In this document: positions 1-9,900 of the stretch, in pieces
Position numbering within the stretch: the first letter of the stretch is position 1
Layout: every line of letters starts with the position of its first letter
From: Onchidella celtica
Lineage: Eukaryota; Mollusca; Gastropoda; Systellommatophora; Onchidiidae
Length of the DNA stretch: 64,000 nt
Direction: 5' to 3'
Assembly (NCBI GenBank): GCA_963931925.1
Contig: OZ007581.1
Location: 10,936,192-11,000,191 of the forward strand
The notes under the pieces: model-generated
Databases searched by the model: none
The model's input: the letters and a program-made list of their open reading frames with translations, nothing else
What the model was told of the DNA's origin: nothing
Made by a program: the position numbers and the translations under genes

Positions 1-3000
1 CATGAAGCGGAATTTGCCAATAACCTTTGGAAAGATCAATTTTAGAAAAAATCGTTGCCCTCGCTAACTGAGCAAAAAGATTCTCCTGGTTGGGAATCGG
101 TTCAGCGTCATATATCGTAACCTCATTAAGTTTACGATAATCAATACAAAAACGCACGGTATCATCTTTTTTTTTCACTAAGACGATGGGTGAGTTATAT
201 GGGCTCGTCGATCGCTCTATCACTCCCAGGTGAAACATGTTACGTACCTCGGTTATTATAGTCTCTTGTGCGTGCAGCGGACGCGGATATGGTTTCACAA
301 AGACGGGTATATCCGTCTTTAATCTTATAACATGCTGTACCAAAGAAGTATTACCTGGTAGATCAGTAAAGACTGTAGTAAACTCGTTAAGCAAATCTCT
401 TAAATCTTGTCTTTGCGATTCAGATAAATCTGGATTTATATTCACATCCGAAGTGTTTTCAGAAGATCGAAGTGCGGGTATTGAATTCTCTATCTTAATA
501 GGATCATCATCGTCAACTGAAACTAAGGCCGCATTGGCCTGAGCAACCACATTTCGGCGATTATTCTGTCGATTATCATCGTCGGACAGGTACCGCTTTA
601 ACATATTTATATGGAAGACTTTGTCCTGTCCTCGAATCTTGATAAGATAATTTACTCGAGAAAGTCTCTTTAGAACTTTAAAAGGTCCCTTCCATGTAAG
701 AAGGAGTTTATTTTTCGTTTCCGGAAGGAGAACAAGAGTTTGGTCTCCGACGGTCAAGGTTCGCAATCGGCTACCTTGATCACGATATTGTTTATAAAGA
801 CTCGCATGCGCAGCTGAAGATTTTTGTGCGAGCTGACATGCGTTAAGTATTCGCTGGCGCAAGTCTACAACGTATTGATATGCAGACTGCGTATCATTGT
901 CGTCGGTGTCTGATCCGGCGAATAAATCATGGAGTATGGCCATTGGACCACGCGGCTTACGACCATACAATAATTCGAAGGGAGAAAAACCCGTCGATGG
1001 GTTCGGTAGTTCTCGGTATGCAAAAAGAATAGCGGGGAGTTGTCGATCCCAATCACTCGGTTTGTCGGCGGAAACTCGTGCAAGCATACTTTTCATGGTA
1101 GCATTCCAACGCTCACAGCAGCCATTAGACTGTGGGTGGTATGGAGATGTCAATCTTTGTTTAATCCCGATCAACTCCAAGACTTTCTTAAAAAGCTCAG
1201 AGGTAAACTGTGGACCTCTGTCCGATAAAATTTCAACTGGAAACCCAAGACGCGAAAAAACAGTAATAAGAGCTTCGGCGATATGATCAGCTGAAATGTC
1301 TTTTAGCGGAATGGCCTCTGGCCAACGGGTTGCGTAGTCAATGACAGAAAGTATAAAACGATGTCCTCTGTCTGACTTGTGTAGAGGACCAACTATATCT
1401 ACGGCAACGCGCTCAAATGGTCTGGAAACCATAGGCATCTCCTGCAGAGGAGCTCTCGATGCTCTTCCTTTAGGTGTACGTCTCTGACATACGTCACATG
1501 TTGATACGAACCGGTTTACATCTGCGTAAATACTGGGCCAAAAAAATTGCGATAGTATTCGAGACTTAGTTCTGGCCTTTCCCTGGTGACCCGCCAAGGA
1601 AGTGTCATGCGCGAGACGAATAATGTCGCGACGAAAAGATCTCGGTACTACAAGTTGCATAACGGTTTCTCGCTTATTCTGAAAATTACGATATAATAAG
1701 TCATCTTTAATAACAAACTTAGAGGTATCCGGTGCGGTAGGATCAACCTTAGCAAAGAAATGTTTCAATGTGGGATCTGAATGTTGCTCATCATGAAATG
1801 CACTAGACGTTATGTTCACTTCAATAGTAGGATTACTCAATGGACTGTCTGCTCGTCGACTCGATTGTAGGCGTGTTGTCGCACAAGCAACACTCTCATC
1901 CTGAGTCCAAATTTCCAAGTTACCGATAGGAAACTTATTTACTTGAGGTACATTACCTATGATTATATCAGCCACCGGATTAGGTAGTACACATGCAGTA
2001 ACAGTACCTGTGAGAAAAGGTGTATCAATATAAACTTCTGCAAGACGGAATCGCTCTACAGATCCGCCAAAAGTAATACAAGTTACCTCCTTGTCCAAAA
2101 ATTGTGTTGGACGGACTAGTGACTGTCGAACGCCGATAGTCGTGCATCCGGAGTCACGTAGAACAGAAGCGCGAATCGCGTTCACGCGGCCCTGGTAAAA
2201 TGTTAATTCACCCAGTTCATGTAGGGCGGACATGACTGGAATAGTCTTTGATTGCGATGAAGATTTATTAGTATAACCAACATCTGTATAGGGTGTAGAT
2301 TGTACAGAGCAGGCATTTGCCGCTCCCATTTTTACGGTACAAAATCTTCGCATGTGGCCGAACTGATTACACTTGAAGCACATAATACGGTGTGAGTCGT
2401 GTCCACGATAAGGCCGATTCTGCGGTCTATTATAATTATGATTATCATCAAAATACACTCGTCGAGGCGGTCTCTGAGGCCGGTTATATTGTTGGCCTGT
2501 GCAGTTGCCACGATAATATGGGCGAGGCTCGTAAAAAGAATAACTCTGGTATCCTCGACGCGGGGATACATTACCTCGATTCGGAAAATCTCTCTGTCTA
2601 CAAAAAGGCGGCTCTGATTGAAAGCGTGAATTTGGGGCCTGACGACGAGTCGGCCTTGAACGATCGTGTCCGGTTGGCGCTCCTTTGCCTACGTTGGCAT
2701 AACACGGTGTTGTAGTTGAAGGCTTTGCCAAAGGACGATTTGGGTGGGCGGACGCGTATCGTTCGGCGCACGATGTGATTTCTTCAGAGGATGTCGGAGC
2801 CCTCTCTTTAAGGTGGGCGACTAAATCGGAATGACATGCGGTATAGATTTGGTCCTTTAAGACCAAATCGTAAAGTTGGGAATAATTTCCGGTAGTTACG
2901 TTCGCGAGCTCAATCCAGCGATCTAAATAATGTTTCAACCGATTGACATAAGTTGAGAAATTTTCAGATGGCTCAGGTTTACATGAGCGAAATCTTTGAT

Positions 3001-3508
3001 GGAAGCCATCCTCGGTATGCTGGAATCGCTTAAGCAGTGCTGTTTTAAGCTTGTCATAATCGTTGGCATCTTCTACTTTAAGGCTGTGAAATACCTCTAA
3101 AGCCTTACCTGTTAATAAATTGGACAGGCATGAACTGTACATCGCCTGCTGCCATCCGACGCATTTAGCGTGTAACTCGAACCGATGTAAATATGCGTCG
3201 ATCCGGTCGAGTTTTTCATTAAATGGTGGTAGTTTTGGTTTAGTAGCATAAGAATTGGTGGCAGTAGTGGGTGTTACAAGCGATTGTTGCTCTAACTTTT
3301 TCATTGCGAGTTCATGCTGTCTTTCCTTTTCTCTTTCTACTTCTTTTTCTCTTTCTCTTTCTTCTTTTTCTCTTTCTCTTTCTCTTGCTTCTTTTCGATC
3401 CTCGCGCTCTCGGTCTTGTTGTACCTGTCGTTCGCACCACGCGGCGCGTTCTTCCTCTGGTATGCCCAGAACTTTGGCAGATTCTAAATATTTAAGAAAC
3501 TCAGCCAT
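1..3508 (-). CDS. Gag-Pol polyprotein, Gmr1-like Ty3 type, 3' partial (family 1 left copy)
   Basis: The frame starts at the ATG complementary to 3506-3508 and stays open to base 1, about 1169 codons, so the stop lies off the window. It matches the first 1169 residues of the intact frame at 6961-11415: a charged Glu/Arg/Lys-rich N-terminus, gag, one CCHC knuckle, an aspartic protease with DSG, an integrase, and the first part of reverse transcriptase. The C-terminal RT and RNase H are not visible. I see no frameshift or stop. The T-rich antisense stretch at about 3300-3400 is just the complement of the charged coiled-coil-like segment. Confidence 0.9.
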   Translation of the reverse strand, partial: MAEFLKYLESAKVLGIPEEERAAWCERQVQQDREREDRKEAREREREKEEREREKEVEREKERQHELAMKKLEQQSLVTPTTATNSYATKPKLPPFNEKLDRIDAYLHRFELHAKCVGWQQAMYSSCLSNLLTGKALEVFHSLKVEDANDYDKLKTALLKRFQHTEDGFHQRFRSCKPEPSENFSTYVNRLKHYLDRWIELANVTTGNYSQLYDLVLKDQIYTACHSDLVAHLKERAPTSSEEITSCAERYASAHPNRPLAKPSTTTPCYANVGKGAPTGHDRSRPTRRQAPNSRFQSEPPFCRQRDFPNRGNVSPRRGYQSYSFYEPRPYYRGNCTGQQYNRPQRPPRRVYFDDNHNYNRPQNRPYRGHDSHRIMCFKCNQFGHMRRFCTVKMGAANACSVQSTPYTDVGYTNKSSSQSKTIPVMSALHELGELTFYQGRVNAIRASVLRDSGCTTIGVRQSLVRPTQFLDKEVTCITFGGSVERFRLAEVYIDTPFLTGTVTACVLPNPVADIIIGNVPQVNKFPIGNLEIWTQDESVACATTRLQSSRRADSPLSNPTIEVNITSSAFHDEQHSDPTLKHFFAKVDPTAPDTSKFVIKDDLLYRNFQNKRETVMQLVVPRSFRRDIIRLAHDTSLAGHQGKARTKSRILSQFFWPSIYADVNRFVSTCDVCQRRTPKGRASRAPLQEMPMVSRPFERVAVDIVGPLHKSDRGHRFILSVIDYATRWPEAIPLKDISADHIAEALITVFSRLGFPVEILSDRGPQFTSELFKKVLELIGIKQRLTSPYHPQSNGCCERWNATMKSMLARVSADKPSDWDRQLPAILFAYRELPNPSTGFSPFELLYGRKPRGPMAILHDLFAGSDTDDNDTQSAYQYVVDLRQRILNACQLAQKSSAAHASLYKQYRDQGSRLRTLTVGDQTLVLLPETKNKLLLTWKGPFKVLKRLSRVNYLIKIRGQDKVFHINMLKRYLSDDDNRQNNRRNVVAQANAALVSVDDDDPIKIENSIPALRSSENTSDVNINPDLSESQRQDLRDLLNEFTTVFTDLPGNTSLVQHVIRLKTDIPVFVKPYPRPLHAQETIITEVRNMFHLGVIERSTSPYNSPIVLVKKKDDTVRFCIDYRKLNEVTIYDAEPIPNQENLFAQLARATIFSKIDLSKGYWQIPLH

Positions 3509-4975
3509 GATATGTTAAAGTCTGTAAATAGTAAGTATTTACCTACTATTAAGGTATATCGCGGTATCAATTATATTATATGAACAGTTATTGACTGTTA
3601 ATATTAACTCAGTGTCTTATGTTAGCACTGCTTCGCGAAAAGAACGTTCTATCTCTCTCTCTCAAAATTATAGGCAGTATCACTTAAACTGCAAACACTT
3701 TATCTCTCTCTGAAAATTACAAGCAGTATCACTTAAACTGCAAAAACTTTATCTCTCTCTCTCTCAATATAAATTCTAGTAAGGCAGTGCCGTCTATCCG
3801 TTGCTCCCAGTGCAATAAAATACTATATTATATCGCCTTTACTGCGATAATTTAATGTCTCGAGTGATCACTCTCAAAATTTTACGTCTCTCTCAACGGG
3901 ACGAACCAGTGTCCTCTGTTATCACTGTCAAAAAACGAATCGCTCTCTCAATGCGATGAATCAAAACTATATCTCTTTCTCAACACGACAAATTCGAAAT
4001 ATCTCTGTGTTCTCAAAACACTCTCAAAAATCTCTCTCTTCTCAAAACACGCACACGCAGTGTCTTCTGTTACCACTGCAAAATTATTCTCTCTAGATCT
4101 ATCTTCAACGTGAAATTGTCACGTGAACCAAAAATTATTATATCTCTCTCTCACATATGTCAATACCAGATTACAATTCAACGTGGTTTTAGCACGTGAA
4201 ACACCTCAGGCATATATTGTAAACATATCAATGTTATTATAGTAGTTTAAAGTTTATAAGCAAAAAAAAAAATACAATAAACAGGACGTATACTGACGAG
4301 TAAAACGAACGAAAACAGACCCTACAAGTCCTAACTTATATTACAGATAGTTTAAGAAGAAAACAGGAGAGACATCTTCCTAAAGAAAAGTGAGGAAGTA
4401 AGAAAAACGCCACAATCTATACGAATAATGGATCCCTAATAGAACTATTCACAGAGAAGCAAATCCCCCCGAGTTATTTTACATAGCCACCAAGGCCTCC
4501 AATATCCTTCGTAATGGCAAAGAAGATATGCTAACCTATGATCCCAACCAACCTCCCGCACTTAAACTAAACATATAGTAAATAGTAAAATGGCCTGGAA
4601 CACACACACAGAGCGGAAAGTACGTCGCCCTCCTCAAGACTGTTAGATAGATGGATCACTTATCTTTATTTTTGAGGAATTCAGATGTTAAATATCCTCA
4701 ATCCATAGCTCCAAGCCCAAAACTGTATTTCTGTCTGAGGTAGAACTGGATGATGAAAGGGTTCCCTCGCCGGTATCCACGGGTCAATGGGATGTTGAAT
4801 TCACCATATGAAATTGAAACACAATATTAAATTAATACAAATTGCTTAAACTCTATAATAAAAGACCTGAAAACATAATATTACAACAGTACAATATGAA
4901 ATAATGGAATAAAAAAATACAATAGGTTTCAAAATAATCTAACTAAGTGGCATGGCGTTATTAAAGTTCTTTTAA

Positions 4976-4988
4976 GGGTCCCTCTCCA
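4976..4988 (-). promoter_or_regulatory. Candidate primer-binding site, family 1 left copy
   Basis: In element orientation this reads TGGAGAGGGACCC, begins with the TGG expected from a tRNA CCA end, and is separated from the LTR edge at 4990 by one base. I could not name the tRNA. A second copy of the LTR edge (tgttacgag) lies 22 bp inside at 5012, so the LTR/PBS junction is partly duplicated; the LTR-proximal unit has lost the TGG. Confidence 0.5.
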
Positions 4989-4989
4989 G

Positions 4990-6281
4990 TGTTACGAGGT
5001 GGGTCCTCGAGTGTTACGAGTTCAAGGAAGGGTATACTAGATTATAAATTTAGGTGTTCGACTGCATTTTTAATAATTATCGAGAGGTTTTAGAAATTAC
5101 TCTGCCATACCATGCCACATACACTAATAACAATTTCGAGTAGGTTATATCAAGGACCTTGTAGGGCCACAAATTTATTACTTAAAATTCCTAACAATTT
5201 CGTCTATCGTTTACATATTAAAAGACAACATTGCAGCATCAAATGAAAATACTAAAATACATAACTATAAATCTCCTCTAGATCCTTAAGAGATTTGAAA
5301 CTCTATATCATTCTGATTCATACACAGTTTACTTAGTAATTATTCATCTTCAGAAATATAGACTGCCTACTACTTCACAAATAATATCCTTATGTCTCAG
5401 ACGACAATATTAACTCATTTAACTGCTTATAAAGGATCAAACCGTCAAGACACACTGACGTAGTTAAGATAGATCTAATCTAGATCTGTTCTAGGATGGG
5501 CTGGCAATCCCCAGCCTCATCCAGACACATCAATTACAATTTACAAATGTGTATATCAGTCACTCTTTCTAGATCTTAATTGCAAGTAAAACTTTATGGT
5601 CTTGCATCCCTTTGGTCGCACTTCTACTGGAAAGTTAGGGTCAGATTCACATCATCTCGAATCATTTTGATGAAACTTACGATTGGTTCCCTGAAACGAT
5701 TTCAGGGAACTGGAGAAAATAGCTGTGGATTATTTTCATTGTCTATCCAGGACATAGACATGACGTTAACAGTCTGTTGGTTCTCTCTGGCTGAACCCCT
5801 AGCCGACCACCTTCGTAGCTGGAAACTCTACATGGAAGTGAGGTAGCATAAAGATGCTCCCGCTTATCTTCTGCAACTCACGTGACTGCTCAAATTTGAT
5901 TGGTGCATCCACTTCGAGCTCCGCTCGCAGCGCCAATAGATTCTATTAATAGTAACAGACAAAGTCAGACCTAGGATGTCAAAACCTTTCGCAAAGTCTC
6001 TACACCCTAAACGTTTTATGTACGAATTTCTTCACTCCTTATTCGCCCCGTCTTTCCCTGTTAAGGTACACCCAAACCACGGGGTCGAAAACTGCATCGT
6101 CACTGTTAATTTATCCATTCGTTCTATCCTGACCCACTTTCTTTCCATCTCTAAGAAAAGCGTTACAAAAACAAACTGTCCACGGGAATAGTTCAAGGAC
6201 GTTTGCACTGGCTAAAATCAATGATGCCATGTAATAAACAATGCGTGACCTAGCACGGCAATTCAAATCCTAATCCTGACA
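4990..6281 (-). repeat. LTR of family 1, shared by the two tandem copies
   Basis: About 1292 bp, with plus-strand termini TGTTAC...CTGACA, so in element orientation TGTCAG...GTAACA. The right edge is set by the divergence between the two tandem copies after 6281/14188 and by the purine tract just beyond. The left edge is set by the candidate primer site; 5012 is an alternative edge because tgttacgag occurs there too. It is the 5' LTR of the left copy and the 3' LTR of the right copy. Confidence 0.75.
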
Positions 6282-6295
6282 TATCCCCCACCCCA
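6282..6295 (-). promoter_or_regulatory. Polypurine tract of family 1
   Basis: In element orientation the bases directly before the 3' LTR read ctggggtgggggat(a), a purine-rich plus-strand primer. The core ggggtgggggat is shared with family 2 (48936-48949), which supports common descent of the two families. Confidence 0.7.
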
Positions 6296-6960
6296 GTGAA
6301 AATTTTAAATAAAATTTACACGATAAGATCCAAGAAATCTCAAAGTTATTGTGGTAGGGGCTTAAGTAGTACTGTAGAAAGATGAGACTTAAGCTTGAGA
6401 AGAAAAATCTAACTAAGAACGTGCATATTGGATGGACAAAAAGCATACAATTATTGATGCCACGTTCTATAGAATTTATTCTATTTAAATATTCTTACTG
6501 CACACAATCAAAATTCTCAGAAACATCTATAATAATAATGAGTATATCACTGTATACTGCTGGATTAAAGTATAACTATTATCAAATAATGAAGCCTTAC
6601 TGAAGGAATAGGCTTATAATTATATAGTCAACACACACAATTGCTGCTTATATACACATTCACACACAATATATTGTTAATTAAAATACTGTGGTATCCA
6701 ATGGCAGCAGTAGCTCTGGTAGCTTGGTTTGCCATGTCTTCATCTCATTGACCCGCTGACAAGGGCGTCAGGTTTGCCAGAAGTTCAGGTCACAGTCAGG
6801 AATGACGCTGGTGGAAAAAGGATATTCACAAAAAAAAGGATTGTAAAACTGGTTCATAAAGTAATGAACAAGATAAATGTGAATCCATCCACCGTCTAGA
6901 ATTGAGGGGGACAAGCACTATCCAACCCCAATACAAGACACAACACTCTTTAATAGGAAA
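6296..6960 (-). other. Family 1 region between gag-pol stop and polypurine tract
   Basis: About 665 bp between the RNase H stop codon and the polypurine tract. It is AT-rich, with short CA runs near 6630-6670. I see no coding frame of note; no env. Confidence 0.6.
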
Positions 6961-9900
6961 TTAAATGAGACGTGACAAAATATCAGCTTGGGAATTGTCA
7001 CCGCCCGGGATAGACCGGATAACAAACCGGTATTCCTGGAGTGCAAGACTCCACCTCGTTAATCGAGCATTTTTAGCCCTGTTAGTCTTTAAGAATAACA
7101 ACGGACGATGGTCCGTTTCAATTATAAACTCGGACATAAGTAGATATCTCGAAAATGCGTTTACAGCAAAAATGATAGCGAGGCACTCTCGCTCGATAAT
7201 TGCATAGCGGCATTCCCTATCCAGCAACTTGCGGCTGGCGTATAGACATGGCCGCAAAGTATCGTCTCGTTCCTGTAATAACACAGCTCCCAATCCCTTG
7301 TCCGACGCATCAGTGCGGACAATAAATATTTGGTTTATGTCTGGAAGTATGAGAATGGGGGAAGTGGAAAACAATTGTTGAACGGTACGAAGTGTATCAG
7401 CACATTCGGTTGTCCATTTCACTTTATTAGGAAAATTCTTTCTTGTGAGGTCTGACAACGGAGCTGTAAGCGAAGAAAAATTTGGAATGAATTTCCTATA
7501 ATAGTTAAGAAAGCCCAATAAACTACGAACTTCTTTCTTAGTTCGAGGAGGTTGGAGCTTTAAGATGGTAGTTATCTTCTTGTCATCTGGAGTCTGAACG
7601 CCGTGGGCAATTGTATGGCCCAGAAAATTAATTTCATTATATCCTAAAAATACCTTACTGGGTTTCGCCGTAAGGCCAGCTCGACGAAGAGCAATAAAAA
7701 CTTGTCGTAGGGCTGCGATGTGGCCCGACCAATCGGTTTCATAAATACAAATGTCGTCAAAATACGACAATACGGAATTCATACCCTGGAGTAATATTGT
7801 CATCATACGGGCAAAAGTAGCAGGGGCTGTAACTAACCCGAAAGGCATATAGCGCCACTGCATAAGACCCAACGGAGTCTGAAAAGCGGTATATTGCTTG
7901 CTATTCTCATGAAGCGGAATTTGCCAATAACCTTTGGAAAGATCAATTTTAGAAAAAATCGTTGCCCTCGCTAACTGAGCAAAAAGATTCTCCTGGTTGG
8001 GAATCGGTTCAGCGTCATATATCGTAACCTCATTAAGTTTACGATAATCAATACAAAAACGCACGGTATCATCTTTTTTTTTCACTAAGACGATGGGTGA
8101 GTTATATGGGCTCGTCGATCGCTCTATCACTCCCAGGTGAAACATGTTACGTACCTCGGTTATTATAGTCTCTTGTGCGTGCAGCGGACGCGGATATGGT
8201 TTCACAAAGACGGGTATATCCGTCTTTAATCTTATAACATGCTGTACCAAAGAAGTATTACCTGGTAGATCAGTAAAGACTGTAGTAAACTCGTTAAGCA
8301 AATCTCTTAAATCTTGTCTTTGCGATTCAGATAAATCTGGATTTATATTCACATCCGAAGTGTTTTCAGAAGATCGAAGTGCGGGTATTGAATTCTCTAT
8401 CTTAATAGGATCATCATCGTCAACTGAAACTAAGGCCGCATTGGCCTGAGCAACCACATTTCGGCGATTATTCTGTCGATTATCATCGTCGGACAGGTAC
8501 CGCTTTAACATATTTATATGGAAGACTTTGTCCTGTCCTCGAATCTTGATAAGATAATTTACTCGAGAAAGTCTCTTTAGAACTTTAAAAGGTCCCTTCC
8601 ATGTAAGAAGGAGTTTATTTTTCGTTTCCGGAAGGAGAACAAGAGTTTGGTCTCCGACGGTCAAGGTTCGCAATCGGCTACCTTGATCACGATATTGTTT
8701 ATAAAGACTCGCATGCGCAGCTGAAGATTTTTGTGCGAGCTGACATGCGTTAAGTATTCGCTGGCGCAAGTCTACAACGTATTGATATGCAGACTGCGTA
8801 TCATTGTCGTCGGTGTCTGATCCGGCGAATAAATCATGGAGTATGGCCATTGGACCACGCGGCTTACGACCATACAATAATTCGAAGGGAGAAAAACCCG
8901 TCGATGGGTTCGGTAGTTCTCGGTATGCAAAAAGAATAGCGGGGAGTTGTCGATCCCAATCACTCGGTTTGTCGGCGGAAACTCGTGCAAGCATACTTTT
9001 CATGGTAGCATTCCAACGCTCACAGCAGCCATTAGACTGTGGGTGGTATGGAGATGTCAATCTTTGTTTAATCCCGATCAACTCCAAGACTTTCTTAAAA
9101 AGCTCAGAGGTAAACTGTGGACCTCTGTCCGATAAAATTTCAACTGGAAACCCAAGACGCGAAAAAACAGTAATAAGAGCTTCAGCGATATGATCAGCTG
9201 AAATGTCTTTTAGCGGAATGGCCTCTGGCCAACGGGTTGCGTAGTCAATGACAGAAAGTATAAAACGATGTCCTCTGTCTGACTTGTGTAGAGGACCAAC
9301 TATATCTACGGCAACGCGCTCAAATGGTCTGGAAACCATAGGCATCTCCTGCAGAGGAGCTCTCGATGCTCTTCCTTTAGGTGTACGTCTCTGACATACG
9401 TCACATGTTGATACGAACCGGTTTACATCTGCGTAAATACTGGGCCAAAAAAATTGCGATAGTATTCGAGACTTAGTTCTGGCCTTTCCCTGGTGACCCG
9501 CCAAGGAAGTGTCATGCGCGAGACGAATAATGTCGCGACGAAAAGATCTCGGTACTACAAGTTGCATAACGGTTTCTCGCTTATTCTGAAAATTACGATA
9601 TAATAAGTCATCTTTAATAACAAACTTAGAGGTATCCGGTGCGGTAGGATCAACCTTAGCAAAGAAATGTTTCAATGTGGGATCTGAATGTTGCTCATCA
9701 TGAAATGCACTAGACGTTATGTTCACTTCAATAGTAGGATTACTCAATGGACTGTCTGCTCGTCGACTCGATTGTAGGCGTGTTGTCGCACAAGCAACAC
9801 TCTCATCCTGAGTCCAAATTTCCAAGTTACCGATAGGAAACTTATTTACTTGAGGTACATTACCTATGATTATATCAGCCACCGGATTAGGTAGTACACA

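Larger units (their letters stand above)
1..6281 (-). mobile_element. Family 1 LTR retrotransposon, left tandem copy (cut by window edge)
   Basis: This is the left copy of a tandem pair. Bases 1-6281 repeat at 7908-14188 with a constant offset of 7907. The only difference I noticed is at 1277 (g) versus 9184 (a), which looks synonymous. In element (minus) orientation it holds the 5' LTR (4990-6281), leader, gag, protease, integrase and the start of reverse transcriptase; the rest lies beyond base 1. Its LTR at 4990-6281 also serves as the 3' LTR of the right copy. The target duplication cannot be tested because the left end is outside the window. Confidence 0.93.

Noticed and set aside
3255..3518. 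Ser/Phe/Leu-rich frames at 3255-3518 and 11162-11425
   Set aside because: They are the antisense of the charged gag N-terminus; TCT-rich low complexity.
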